A stretch of 64,000 bases of DNA from Planctomycetota bacterium (GTDB taxonomy: Bacteria > Planctomycetota > Phycisphaerae > Phycisphaerales > SM1A02). Position 1 is the first letter of the stretch, and each line of letters opens with the position of its first letter. Shown here in pieces: positions 35,300 through 48,300 of this stretch. The notes below the pieces were generated by a model. It did no database searches, had not been told where the DNA came from, and worked only from the letters and a program-made list of their open reading frames with translations. A program made the translations under genes and the position numbers. The stretch spans positions 62,001 through 126,000 of the forward strand of contig VGYB01000001.1 in the NCBI GenBank assembly GCA_016873115.1. The letters are read 5' to 3'.

Positions 35300-36155
35300 G
35301 GCTGCTCCTTGGTGAATCGAACCGTGCCCCAGTGCTGGGGAACATGCATGTTGATTTCCCACTGCGGGGTCCAGGTCCAGTTGTCTTCGGGGCGCCCGGG
35401 CACCTTGGCATAGTTCCCATCACGCACCTCGAGCGTCCACTCCACACGGCTGAAGTTGATGCGCCAGGCATCGCCTTCGCGCGGCGGCAACGACACGGCT
35501 TGGTGCTTGATGCCGGTTCGGGGCGCACCCATCGGCTGCAGGCATGCCCAGGGAATCGCCAGCTCGATCGACCATCCATCATCGCGATCACGCGGGTCGT
35601 TGATGGTGCCGCGCAGGTCGATCCCCTGCCGCATGCCCACGGCATCCCATCCATGGTCCGCGGGGCCGCCCGCACGGTAGGGCGTGTGGAGGTAGAGATC
35701 GAAGACCGTGCCGAGCGCGTTCACCTCGATCTCGTAGTACTCGCGCGTGTCACCATCGGGGTCGATGAAGACCTCAATGTCATGGTCGCGGAAGACGATC
35801 TCATCGTGGCGCGTGAGCGTGGCCCAGAGATCGGGCTCTTGCATGTCGGCCAGTACATACAGGAACGCCTCGTCCCAGCACAGCTTCATCCGGGTCAGGA
35901 ACCGAGGTGCCGTACGCGCGGGGCCCTCGATGTCGACGAACTCGGTCGACCACGGCACCGCCGACCACGCGCAGTCGGCGTCGAAACGGCCATCCAGGAC
36001 CGGGGGGACGCGAACGAACGGTGCGTCGTAGGTCAGCGGCGCGTAGGCGATCGCCTGCGTCGGCACAGGCGCGGGCACCACATACGAGGAGCCGCCCGTG
36101 GTGCAGGCGGCCACGAAGCTCGTGGCCACCAGCGCGGCAACCGTGCCGATCCGCG

Positions 36156-36159
<4 letters not shown>
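35296..36159 (-). CDS. Lipoprotein with CBM9-like carbohydrate-binding domain
   Basis: 287 residues. RIGTVAALVATSFVAAC forms a type II signal with a lipobox ending at Cys. The rest is a carbohydrate-binding module family 9-like beta sandwich. Landmarks are PPVLDGRFDADCAWSAVPWS, MKLCWDEAFLYVLADMQEPD, IEVFIDPDGDTREYYEIEVN and WSIELAIPWACL. Proteins of this type are often surface sugar binders. Start ATG 36159 overlaps the ppdK stop (ATGA), and its own stop overlaps the GDH-like gene (TTGA). Its place between two central-metabolism genes is unusual. Confidence 0.87.
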
Positions 36160-38939
<2,780 letters not shown>

Positions 38940-39052
38940 GGTGTGGAGCCTTGTTGGTTGGTTCGCCGGTGGCCACCCGGGCACGCGGATCCTGCAGCAG
39001 GACCGCTCCCGGGCGGGTCGTTGAGTGTAGCGATTCCGCCTGCCGGGATCGC

Positions 39053-39058
39053 TAGGAT
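39053..39058 (+). promoter_or_regulatory. -10-like TAGGAT, 6 nt before pabB
   Basis: TAGGAT-N6-ATG. AGGA inside it could equally serve as a Shine-Dalgarno sequence, so this member of the set is ambiguous. Confidence 0.35.
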
Positions 39059-39064
39059 CGTGCG

Positions 39065-40327
39065 ATGGCCGTGGTCGTGTCATCTAGCCTCGACGAGCCG
39101 ATTCGCCGGGCCTGCGGCTGCGCCGCCACGAGGCCTCTGGCGATCCTCTCGAGTGGTGGTGGTGGCCCTCACGCACGCACCAGCACGCTCGTCGAGGTCG
39201 AGCAGACGGTGCACGCGGCAACCGGCATGGGCGAACGACTGTTGAACACCCTGCAGGTGTCCGAGCGCAGAGAGGGCGGCGGCTGGATCGCGAGCCTCTC
39301 GTATGGACTCGGCGCGACGATCGAACCGACGGCGAGGGCGGCTGGTGTGCGCCACGAGTCGCCGTTTGGCGACGGCACGATGCTGCGCGCCCGTTGCGTC
39401 CACGCCTTCGATCACGAGCAGCGCGCGTGGACGAGCCCGGGGCTGCCACCCATCGCCGAGTTGCCCGCCACCCGGGCTGGAACGCTGGAACCGCAGACGA
39501 GCGATGCTGACTACGCGGCTGCCATCCTGCGCGTGCGTGAGTTGATTCGCGCCGGGGACATCTTCCAGGCCAACATCGCCCGTGCGTGGATGGGATTCGT
39601 GCCCATGCCGATGCGCGCGTGGGCGCTCGGCGTACTCGATCGGATTCCCGCGCGGTACGGTGCCTACGCCGAGCTGGGTTCGGGGCGCGCGGTGCTGAGC
39701 GTCTCGCCTGAACTCTTCCTGTCGGTCGATGCCTGCACGCGCACGGTCCGTACACGCCCGATCAAGGGCACGCGCGCGTCCGACGGCTGTGCCCACGAAC
39801 TCGAACGCTGCGACAAGGAGCGCGCCGAGCTCCACATGATCGTCGACCTCATGCGGAACGACCTCGGCCGCGTCTGCTCCATCGGCTCCGTGCGCGTCAG
39901 CGAGCCTCGCTCGATCGAGCGCCATCCCACCGTGCAGCATGCCGTTGCCGAGGTCTCAGGCACGCTGCGGCCCGGGATCGGGCATGCGGAACTCCTGCGC
40001 GCGACCTTCCCGCCGGGCTCGGTCACGGGTGCACCGAAGGTCCGCGCGATGCAGATCATCGACGAGCTCGAGCCGTTCGAGCGCGGCCCGTACTGCGGCG
40101 CGCTCGGCTGGCTCGGCGACGATGGCGCCGTGGTGCTCAATGTGGCCATCAGGACCTTTGCTCTCCAGGAGGTCAAGGGCGGCACGCAACTCATGTACTG
40201 GACCGGCTGCGGCATCGTGGCGGACTCCGACCCCACCCGGGAGTGCAGGGAGAGCCACGAGAAGGCGGCCGTCGCACTGCTGGCGGTCGGCACCAGGCGG
40301 CTGCCTGGGGACCCGAGCCATCGTTGA
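39065..40327 (+). CDS. pabB: Aminodeoxychorismate synthase component I / anthranilate synthase-like
   Basis: 420 residues. Chorismate-utilising enzyme of the PabB/TrpE family; the N-terminal ~140 residues are short and the catalytic barrel follows. Motifs are AGDIFQANIARAW, TRPIKGTRASD (PIKGT with Lys, the PabB form; TrpE usually has PxAGT), VDLMRNDLGRVCS, FPPGSVTGAPKVRAMQIID and GCGIVADSDPTRECRES. I therefore prefer p-aminobenzoate (folate) synthesis over tryptophan. No amidotransferase partner pabA is seen in the window. Start at ATG 39065; divergent from ppdK. Confidence 0.88.
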   Translation: MAVVVSSSLDEPIRRACGCAATRPLAILSSGGGGPHARTSTLVEVEQTVHAATGMGERLLNTLQVSERREGGGWIASLSYGLGATIEPTARAAGVRHESPFGDGTMLRARCVHAFDHEQRAWTSPGLPPIAELPATRAGTLEPQTSDADYAAAILRVRELIRAGDIFQANIARAWMGFVPMPMRAWALGVLDRIPARYGAYAELGSGRAVLSVSPELFLSVDACTRTVRTRPIKGTRASDGCAHELERCDKERAELHMIVDLMRNDLGRVCSIGSVRVSEPRSIERHPTVQHAVAEVSGTLRPGIGHAELLRATFPPGSVTGAPKVRAMQIIDELEPFERGPYCGALGWLGDDGAVVLNVAIRTFALQEVKGGTQLMYWTGCGIVADSDPTRECRESHEKAAVALLAVGTRRLPGDPSHR

Positions 40328-40407
40328 GCGATGCCGGTCGGCCACGCACGGCAGGTCCAACATCACGCCGACGCCCCGCAGGCCGCGCTCCAGAGCCGCC
40401 GAGCCGC

Positions 40408-41862
40408 TCAGAGGATCTCGGCTGCGAGACTCGCGAGCTCGCTGCGCTCGGTCTTCGAGAGCGTGACATGGCCGGCGATGCGCTGGCCCTTCATGCGCTC
40501 GATGAGGTGAGAAAGGCCGTTGCTCGCTGCATCGAGGTACGGGCTGTCGATCTGCCCGATGTCGCCGCAGAGCACGATCTTGGTGCCATCACCGACACGA
40601 CTCACGATCGTCTTGACCTCGTGTGGGCTCAGGTTCTGCGCCTCGTCGACGATGATGAACTGGTGCGGGATGCTGCGGCCACGGATGTAGGTGATCGGCT
40701 CGAGGACGATCTTCCCGCCTGCGACGAGCTGGTCGAGCCGCTGCTCGGTGCTCTTGCTGTCTGGCTCCGAGGAACCCCCGCTGCGCGTGCTCAGCAGGTA
40801 GGTGATGTTGTCGAAGATCGGCTGCATCCAGAGCGAGAGCTTCTCGTCCTTGTCGCCGGGGAGGTAGCCGATGTCGCGGCCGAGCGGCATGATCGGGCGC
40901 GCCACGAGCAGCTTGTCGAAGCGCTCCTCGCGCAGCGTCTTTTGCAGCCCTGCCGCAATCGCCAGCAGCGTCTTGCCCGTACCCGCGGGGCCGATCAGGC
41001 TCACGACCTTGACCTCGTCATCGAGCAGGAGATCAAGCGCCATGGTCTGCTGCACATTCCGGGCCAGGACACCGAAGACCGGCTTGCGGGGACCCGTGAC
41101 GGGGATCAGGTGCGATGTGTCGGTCAGCCGCCGCGCGAGTCCTGTGTGCGACGAATCGGTCGAGTCGGCGAGCACCACGAACTGATTGGCGAGGATCGTG
41201 GTCGTGGCCTGCGCCGTGCCATCGGGCGCGACACTGGGAAAGGACTCGAGTCGCGACAGCGGGAGCTGGCGTTCGTCGTAGAGGTCGTCGATCAGGTCAG
41301 GCGGCACCGCGAGCGTCACATACCCCGGGTGCAACCAGTCACTCTCGATGCGGTCCGCCTCGAAGTCCTCTGCGGGGACGCCCAGCGCGTCGCACTTCAC
41401 CCTTGCGTTGATGTCCTTGCTGATGAAGATCGCGCGGAGCCCACGCGCGTGCAGCGCATGGGCCACACCGATGATGCTGTTGTCCGCCTTGTCGGACGCG
41501 AGCTCCCAGCTGGGAGCTGGTTCGAACCGCATGATCCTGACGCTGCCACCCTGCTCGTTCCAGACCACGCTCTCGTGCAGCGGTCCTGCCTCACGCAACC
41601 GGTCGAGCGCACGGATCACCTGCCGAGCATTGCGCCCGGTCTCGTCGTTGTTCTTCTTGAAGCGATCGAGCTCCTCGATCACCATCAGCGGAATCACCAC
41701 TTCATGCTCATCGAACTTGAAGATGGCGTTGGGGTTGTGCAGCAGCACATTCGTGTCGAGGACGAAGTGCTTTCGCACCTGCCGGCGTTCCTCGCTGTGC
41801 CGGCCCGATGCGGGGCTGGCGCTTGCGGACGGGGTTCGGCCGGCAGATCGAGGTCCACCCAT
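40408..41862 (-). CDS. PIN-domain/PhoH-like ATPase fusion
   Basis: 484 residues. An N-terminal PIN nuclease domain (FVLDTNVLLHNPN, then ELDRFKK and FISKDINARVKCDALG) is joined to a C-terminal PhoH-type P-loop ATPase (SLIGPAGTGKTLLA, LVARPIMPLGRDIGYLPGD, QFIIVDEAQNLSPHEVKTI). The PIN-PhoH arrangement is the PhoH2/YlaK-like class, linked to RNA unwinding and cleavage. Start ATG 41862 is fixed by AGGAGG six bases upstream. About 30 residues of Ser/Arg/Ala-rich sequence precede the PIN domain. Convergent with pabB. Confidence 0.92.
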   Translation of the reverse strand: MGGPRSAGRTPSASASPASGRHSEERRQVRKHFVLDTNVLLHNPNAIFKFDEHEVVIPLMVIEELDRFKKNNDETGRNARQVIRALDRLREAGPLHESVVWNEQGGSVRIMRFEPAPSWELASDKADNSIIGVAHALHARGLRAIFISKDINARVKCDALGVPAEDFEADRIESDWLHPGYVTLAVPPDLIDDLYDERQLPLSRLESFPSVAPDGTAQATTTILANQFVVLADSTDSSHTGLARRLTDTSHLIPVTGPRKPVFGVLARNVQQTMALDLLLDDEVKVVSLIGPAGTGKTLLAIAAGLQKTLREERFDKLLVARPIMPLGRDIGYLPGDKDEKLSLWMQPIFDNITYLLSTRSGGSSEPDSKSTEQRLDQLVAGGKIVLEPITYIRGRSIPHQFIIVDEAQNLSPHEVKTIVSRVGDGTKIVLCGDIGQIDSPYLDAASNGLSHLIERMKGQRIAGHVTLSKTERSELASLAAEIL

Positions 41863-41974
41863 GAAGCGCCTCCTGCGTGCACCACCTGCGGGCATCCTGC
41901 CCCTTCCGTGCACCTATGCACTCTACGATCTGAACCCGGGGGTGGCTTGCCCAAACCGCCAAGTTCCCGCGAAG

Positions 41975-43102
41975 ATGCACATCATGCTGACCACCGACCT
42001 CCTCCGAGCGCTCGACCACATCGCCCCGAGATCCCTCGCGGCAGAGTGGGACAATGTGGGCTTGGTGCTGGGCTCGGGAACGCAGCCCTGCTCGCGCGTG
42101 CTGGTGGCCATCGACCTGACCGGGGATGTGCTCGACGAGGCGATTCGGCTGAACACGCAGGCGATCGTGCTCTACCACCCGCCGATCTTCGCGCCGCTGC
42201 GCCAACTGAATGATGGCAGCCCCCAGGGTGCCCTGCTCCTGCGTGCCGCACGGGCAGGCATCGCGCTGGTCTCGCCGCACACCGCGCTCGATGCCGCGGA
42301 CGGTGGCGTCAACGATCTCCTCTGCAGTGTGGTCGGCGAGGGCCAGTCGACGCCGCTCGAACCCTCCGCCACAACACTGCCCGGCCAGTCGCACCGGGTC
42401 ACCGTGCATGTGCCGATCGAGCATGTCGATGCCGTGCGCACGGCCATGGCGCGCGCCGGGGCCGGCACGATCGGCGAGTACACCCATTGCTCGTTCGAAG
42501 TGCTGGGCAGCGGGACCTTCATGCCGGGCGAAGGGGCACGCCCCCGAGTCGGGACGCGCGGGACGCTCGAGCGCGTGACCGAATGCCGGCTCGAGAAGGT
42601 CTGCAGCGCGGCGAACCTGCCGGCGGTCGTGGCGGCGATCCGCGCCGCGCATCCCTACGAGGAGCCCGCCTTCACCATCGAGGCTCTCGCACCGGTTCCC
42701 ATGCCGCGTGCCGGGCAGGGCCGGCTGATGCGACTTCGCACGCCGATGACCTCGCGCTCGATCGCACGCGCACTCGCGGCTGGCCTGCGCTTGAGGCATG
42801 TCGAGCTTGTAGGCGAGCCATCGCAGCGCCACGCCGTGATCGGCTTGTGCGCCGGCAGCGGTGGCGAACTCCTCGCCGGTGCACGCCAGCAAGGCGCCAC
42901 GCTCTTCATCACCGGCGAGCTCAAGCATCACGATCGGCTTGATGCCGCGGCACACGGTACGAGCGTGCTGCTGTGTGGGCACACCGAGACCGAACGGCCG
43001 TATCTGCGCGTGCTCGCGCGGCGCCTGCAGCGCCTGCTTCCCGGACTCAAGGTCACCATATCGAAGGCCGATCGGCCCCCTGCGCGCGTGTTGGAGGCCT
43101 GA
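41975..43102 (+). CDS. Nif3-like dinuclear metal centre protein (DUF34/GTP cyclohydrolase I type 2 family)
   Basis: 375 residues. The metal ligands of the toroidal Nif3 family are visible: VLYHPPIFAPL, VSPHTALDAADGGVND, and at the C-terminus ITGELKHHDRLDA and LCGHTETERPYL. The middle ~110 residues form the inserted YqfO-type domain (HRVTVHVPIEHVDAV ... AHPYEEPAFTIEAL). Molecular function of the family is unsettled. ATG at 41975 or 41984; neither has a ribosome site. The longer open frame back to 41348 is antisense of the PhoH gene. Confidence 0.9.
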   Translation: MHIMLTTDLLRALDHIAPRSLAAEWDNVGLVLGSGTQPCSRVLVAIDLTGDVLDEAIRLNTQAIVLYHPPIFAPLRQLNDGSPQGALLLRAARAGIALVSPHTALDAADGGVNDLLCSVVGEGQSTPLEPSATTLPGQSHRVTVHVPIEHVDAVRTAMARAGAGTIGEYTHCSFEVLGSGTFMPGEGARPRVGTRGTLERVTECRLEKVCSAANLPAVVAAIRAAHPYEEPAFTIEALAPVPMPRAGQGRLMRLRTPMTSRSIARALAAGLRLRHVELVGEPSQRHAVIGLCAGSGGELLAGARQQGATLFITGELKHHDRLDAAAHGTSVLLCGHTETERPYLRVLARRLQRLLPGLKVTISKADRPPARVLEA

Positions 43103-43108
43103 ATTGAC

Positions 43109-43131
43109 GCCTCGACCCTGCGTTTCGAGGC
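43109..43131 (+). terminator. Candidate terminator after the Nif3-like gene
   Basis: GCCTCGA (43109-43115) pairs with TCGAGGC (43125-43131) over a nine-base loop. A short CTTT follows, so it is a weak intrinsic terminator at best. Confidence 0.45.
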
Positions 43132-43189
43132 CTTTGCCCATGACTCGATTGGTGCGTCCGCGCATGTGGTGTACCGTCACGGCCTGACC

Positions 43190-44269
43190 ATGCACGCCCT
43201 CCACACGATCGTCGCCATCGGATCACTTGCCGCGCTCGCCGCCGTCACGCACGCCGGTGTCGAAGGCGGCATCCGTTGCTGGGGCTACAACGCTTCAGGC
43301 CAGTGCAATGTGCCCTCGGGACTGCCGCTCATGGCGTGGGTTGAGGGGGGGACGAACCACACGATCGCGCTGCAGAACAACGGGGTTGTGCGTGCGTGGG
43401 GCCAAAACATCTACGGCCAGACCAGCGTGCCCACGAATCTGGGCGTGGCGGTCGACGTGGCCGGCGGCTTCGGCCACTCGGTCGCACTCATCAGCAACGG
43501 CACCGTGCGGTGCTGGGGGCTCAATGACTTCGGACAGTGTGCGGTGCCAAGCGGCCTCGGCGTGGTCGCTTGGATCGCGACCTCGCTCGACCACACGCTC
43601 TCCCTGAACACCAGCGGCGTGGTGCGGGCCTGGGGCGCGAACCTCGATGGCCAGTGCAACGTGCCGACGAACCTCGGCGTGGTCGCCCGCATCGCAGCCG
43701 GCGGCTACCACTCCGTGTCCCTGAACACCGCCGGCACGGTGCGCTGCTGGGGACTCAACGATGCCGGCCAGACCGTGGTGCCGAGCAACCTGGGACCGTG
43801 CGTCGGCATCGCCGCCGGCTACTACCACACCGCTGCGGTGCAGACGAACGGCAACGTCCGGTGCTGGGGCGACAACGTCTACGGCCAGCTCAACGTGCCG
43901 ACGAACTTGGGCCCGATCATCCAGATCGCCTCGGATGGTTACCACACCGTGGTGCTCACGAGCACCTACGGCGTGAAGTGCTGGGGCCGCAACACCTACG
44001 GCCAGTGCACGCTCCCCTCCGACCTCGATCCCGTCGATGGACTGGGTGTCGGCGGCAATCACACCACAGCCCTGCTGCGGGTGCTCCCGCCGTGTGCGGG
44101 CGACATCAACGACGACCGCGTGATCGACGGCTCCGACCTTGGTGTCATGCTCACCAATTGGGGAACGGCCACCGCCGGCGAACCGAGTGACATGAACAAC
44201 GATGGCGAGGTCGACGGCGCGGATCTCGGCGCCCTGCTCACCCGTTGGGGCGTGCCCTGCCCGCTCTGA
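43190..44269 (+). CDS. Secreted RCC1-like seven-bladed propeller with dockerin-like C-terminus
   Basis: 359 residues. A signal peptide (HTIVAIGSLAALAAVTHA) is followed by seven repeats of exactly 39 residues (26-298). The pattern is G-x-V-R-C/A-W-G-x-N-x-x-G-Q-x-x-V-P-x-N-L-G, ending in G-x-x-H-[ST] and a hydrophobic strand. Seven such RCC1-type blades should close into one beta-propeller. Two dockerin-like loops follow (GDINDDRVIDGSDLGVML and DMNNDGEVDGADLGALL), and the chain ends PCPL. The partner is unknown; bacterial RCC1 proteins are usually extracellular binding modules. Start at ATG 43190 chosen for the signal peptide; an upstream in-frame GTG at 43166 is less likely. Confidence 0.9.
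   Translation: MHALHTIVAIGSLAALAAVTHAGVEGGIRCWGYNASGQCNVPSGLPLMAWVEGGTNHTIALQNNGVVRAWGQNIYGQTSVPTNLGVAVDVAGGFGHSVALISNGTVRCWGLNDFGQCAVPSGLGVVAWIATSLDHTLSLNTSGVVRAWGANLDGQCNVPTNLGVVARIAAGGYHSVSLNTAGTVRCWGLNDAGQTVVPSNLGPCVGIAAGYYHTAAVQTNGNVRCWGDNVYGQLNVPTNLGPIIQIASDGYHTVVLTSTYGVKCWGRNTYGQCTLPSDLDPVDGLGVGGNHTTALLRVLPPCAGDINDDRVIDGSDLGVMLTNWGTATAGEPSDMNNDGEVDGADLGALLTRWGVPCPL
43265..44083 (+). repeat. 117-bp tandem array (7 copies) coding for RCC1-like blades
   Basis: Seven in-frame 117-bp units with no length variation. They are conserved at CWG, GQ and VPxNLG positions and diverged at synonymous sites. Confidence 0.9.
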
Positions 44270-44331
44270 GCCGGCAGCGCTCGGTACTCCGCGGCGAACA
44301 CGCACGCCGCATCATCCCCGCTTGATCGCGG

Positions 44332-45306
44332 TCAGCGCCCCGAGCGCGCAAGCATCGCGGCGCCGAGCACGCCGGCCTTGTCCTCGAGCTGCGTGACCAG
44401 CACATCGACCTTGCGCAGGGTCGATGGGAAGACATGGGCGACGATGCTCTCACGGACCTTGGCGGCATAGGGCTTGCCGAGCGCCTCGACCACGCCGCCG
44501 CCGAGCACGACCGTCTTCAGGCTGAGCACCGTGAGCTGATTCGCGATCGCCAGACCCAGCAACTCGGCACTCGCATTGACCACGCGCTGCGTGAGCTCGT
44601 CACCCTCGGCATACAGGTCGCGGAGCACCCCTGATCCAAGCGGTCCATCCTCCTTGTCGGCACGCACCTTGTGGAACCGGCTCGAGGGATAGAAGCCGGC
44701 GATCGTCTCCATGCTGCGCACGATCGCCGTGCGGCTGCAGAACTCCTCGACGGTCCTGTGGCCGGGCGCGCCGCCTGGCTGCAGGATGACCTGGCCGATC
44801 TCACCCGCGGTCCAGAACGGACCGCGCCAGAGGCCACCGTTCAGGATGAGCCCGCCACCTACGCCAGTCCCCACCCAGACCGCAAGCAAGTCACCCTTGC
44901 CGACACCGACGCCGAGCGTGGCCTCGCCCCACGCAGCAACATTGACATCGTTGTCGACGACGACCGGCACATCCAGGCGTTGCTGCAGCAGGTCCCGCAG
45001 CGGCACGTTCTTCCAGCCGAGGTTCCCGGCATTGATCACGACACCATGATCGAAGTCGATCGCACTCGGCGCACCGATGCCGACCGCGGCGAGCTCGGAT
45101 GGCTCGATCGCCGCCTCGGTGCACGCACGCATCAAGCCCTCGACGATGCGGTCGAGCACGACATCCCTGCCCTCGTTCGCCTTGGTCTTGCGCTTGCATA
45201 TGCCGACGATGCGGCCCTTGGGATCGACGATCCCGATGCTCATGTTGGTGCCGCCGAGATCGATGCCGGCGACGAGCGTTGGTTCGGTGTTGGACCTGCG
45301 CGCCAT
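44332..45306 (-). CDS. ROK-family sugar kinase (glucokinase-like) lacking the usual Cys cluster
   Basis: 324 residues. ROK kinase with the phosphate loop AGIDLGGTNMSIGIVD, catalytic Asp in VVDNDVNVAAWGEA and adenosine loop VWVGTGVGGGLILNGGLW. The normal zinc site of ROK proteins (EIGH followed by a CxCGxxGCxE cluster) is here EIGQ followed by GGAPGHRTVEEFC, so His and three Cys are missing. The enzyme is probably still a hexokinase-type kinase, but without the structural zinc. TAGAGT lies seven bases before ATG 45306. It is 18 bases from the end of the RND gene, with an independent start. Confidence 0.9.
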   Translation of the reverse strand: MARRSNTEPTLVAGIDLGGTNMSIGIVDPKGRIVGICKRKTKANEGRDVVLDRIVEGLMRACTEAAIEPSELAAVGIGAPSAIDFDHGVVINAGNLGWKNVPLRDLLQQRLDVPVVVDNDVNVAAWGEATLGVGVGKGDLLAVWVGTGVGGGLILNGGLWRGPFWTAGEIGQVILQPGGAPGHRTVEEFCSRTAIVRSMETIAGFYPSSRFHKVRADKEDGPLGSGVLRDLYAEGDELTQRVVNASAELLGLAIANQLTVLSLKTVVLGGGVVEALGKPYAAKVRESIVAHVFPSTLRKVDVLVTQLEDKAGVLGAAMLARSGR

Positions 45307-45313
45307 GCGCGGA

Positions 45314-45319
45314 ACTCTA
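45314..45319 (-). promoter_or_regulatory. -10-like TAGAGT, 7 nt before the ROK kinase
   Basis: TAGAGT-N7-ATG on the minus strand, no Shine-Dalgarno sequence. Confidence 0.5.
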
Positions 45320-45324
45320 GCGGC

Positions 45325-48300
45325 TCAGCCCGGGATCGAGGCGCCCTCGCCCGACAGCCCGCTGCGCGCGAGGACCTTGCGCCACCATGCCCCGACGGAG
45401 TCGGCCACCAGGAGCTGCGCCGGCAGGAGCAGCAGCGTGAGCATGGTGGCGCTCAGCAGCCCGAAGCAGAGGCTGATCGCCATCGGGATCAGGAACCTGG
45501 CCTGGAAGCTCTGCTCGAGCATGAGCGGTGCGAGCCCGAAGACCGTCGTGATGCTGGTCAGCAGGATGGCGCGCAGGCGCATGGTCCCTGCGTCGATCAG
45601 GGCATCGTGCAGCACCATGCCCTTGGCACGGAGCTCATTGACGAACCCGACCAGCACCAGGGCGTTGTTCACCACGACCCCCGAGAGCGCCACGATCCCG
45701 ATCAGGCTCAGGAACGTGAGTTCGTAGCCCATGATCGCGTGGCCCCACACCGCACCGATCACGCCGAAGGGAATCGTGGCCATGACGGCAAAGGGCTGCA
45801 CGAATGAACCGAAGAGCCAGCAGAGGATGGCATAGATCAGGAGGAATGCCGTGAGTGCGGCGCGTGGCAGCGTGCTGAACGCATCCGTGAGGTCCTTCTG
45901 CCGGCCTCCTTCGCGCACGACCAACCCAGGCGTGTCCGAGACGATCGCAGACAGTGTCGGTGCGAGCGCTTCCACCACCTGCTCGGGGATCACGCCTTCG
46001 CGCACATCGCCGGTCACGGTGACCGTGCGCAGGCGGTTGGTCCGGCGGATCTGCGCATGTCCGACTCCCTCGCGTACCGTGGCCACCTCGGCGAGCGGTA
46101 CGGGCAGGCCCGTCGGCGAGACCACCCACAGGTCCTGGGTGAAGGTCGGGGTCGAGCGCGTCGACGCATCGAGGCGCACGCGGACATCCACATCCTCGCG
46201 ATCGGCGGTGAAGACATGGGCATCGAGCCCATAGACCGCACCGCGCACCTGCTGCGCCAGGTCGATCGGCGTGAATCCGAGTGCTGCTGCGCTGGGCTTG
46301 AGTTCCACCTGGATCTCGGGCGCGGCCGAGAGGTCGTCGTCATTGATGGAGACGATCCCGTCGATTCCGGCCATGACGAGCTTCATACGGTCGACGGCGC
46401 CGGCGAGGATCGAAGGATCCTCGCTGGAGAACTCGTAGGTGATGTCGGCACCGGCCGGCCCGCCGGTGACCTGCGTGATCCGGAGATCCTCGATCTCGGG
46501 GATCGCGCCGACGGCGGCGATGATCGAGTCGGCCACCTCACCGCTGCGGCGTTCGCGCTCCTCGACCGGCGCGAGCTGCACGAAGACCTGTCCGACATTG
46601 CCGTTGATCGAGTTCGCGCTGCCGGTCTCGTAGTTGATCGTGAATCCGGTGAGGGTGATCGCGGCGCGAACCTCGGGTTGCTGCTGCACCGCGGACTCGA
46701 TGCGCGTGGCGATCGTGCGGGTGCGCTCGATGCTCGAGCCCAGCGGCAGGCGGAAGTCCACGAAGAAGCTCTCGGTGTCGTCGCTGGGCAGGAACTCGAA
46801 CGGCACGCGGCCGCCGAGCACGACGCCGACGCTGACGATGAAACCTGCGATCGCGACGCTGATGGTCATCCAGCGATGGTCGACGGCCCAGGTCGCCACA
46901 TGCCGGTAGCGCCGTTCGAGGAACGGCCACAGCCGTCCGTCGCGCCAGCGATCAAACGGCGCCGTGACCGAGTCGAGCCAGATACGGTGCCCCTGCCGCA
47001 ACAGCGCGATCGAGTGCGCCATGTGGCTGGGCAGCATCCAGCTCGTCTCGATCAGGCTCACGGCAAGCGCCACCGCCACCACGATCGGCAGGTCGCTCAG
47101 CAAGTCGCCGATCGTGCCCTTGACGAGTGCCAGCGGGACGAACGCCACGATGCTGATGAGGATGCTGGCGAACACCGGCCAGAAGATGCGCGTGGTGCCC
47201 TCGACCGCTGCGCGCTCGGGCTCGGCACCGCGCCGTGCCATGTCATCGATCGACTCAGTGAAGACGACCGCGTCGTCCTCGAGCATGCCCAGTGCAATGA
47301 GCAGCCCGAACATCGTGAGCATGTTGATCGTCACGCCCGCAAGGTTCATGAGCAGGATCGTGCCGAAGATCGCCACGACCATCCCATTCATCACCCAGAA
47401 CGCGCTGCGCACCGAGACGCCGAGGAGCAGCGTGAGGAACACAAGCACGGCGCCTTGCCACGCATTCTCCGTGACGAGGTCGATGCGCCCTTCGATCAGG
47501 CGCGCGAGGTCGTTGTGCTTGGCGATGCCCACGCCGTCAGGCATGGGGCCACGCGCAAGGCCAGCCTCCCATCCCTGCAGTCGCGGGCTGTCGAGCAGCC
47601 GGTCGAGCGGACTGGCCGACATGGTCTGCCCAGAGCGGGCCGCCACGTAGCCGCGCGTGAACTCCGCCATGCGGACGGCATCCTGACCCACCTCACGCAG
47701 GATGGTGAGGTTCGCACCGGGCTCGCCCTGGAACCGCCAGCCGATGATGTCGTCGGCGAAGCCTTCCACGACCGTCGCGACATCGCCGAGCGTGACCGAT
47801 GTGCCGTCAGGGAGCGCCTTCAGCACGATGCCTTCCATCGCCAGCGCGCGTTCGTCGATCCCGCGCGTACGCACCGCGGCCTCGCCGTCGGACGAGCGCA
47901 CCGCACCGCCGGGCACTTCGCGCATCCACGCGCCGACCGAATCGGCCACGCGCGTGATCGGGATGCCATGGCGCACGAGCTCCTCGTCGCGCACATCCAC
48001 GCGCAGTTCGTCGTCACGCAGCCCCGCCACGAGGATCCTTCCCATGCCACGCCATCCGCGCAGGTCATCCTCGACCTCACGAAGCGCGGTCTTGATCGAG
48101 CGCGGGTCCACATTGCCGTAGACCGCCACCTGCACGACGGGCAGGATCGGCTTCCAGTCGATGACCTTCAGCCGGTCCGCCTCGGGCGGCAGGTCCTGCA
48201 GGCCATCGATGCGCGTGCGCAGGTCCTCGAGCTTCTCGTCGATGTCGATCCCGTCACCGAACTTGATGACCACCGCACCACCGCCCTCGACGATGTTCGT

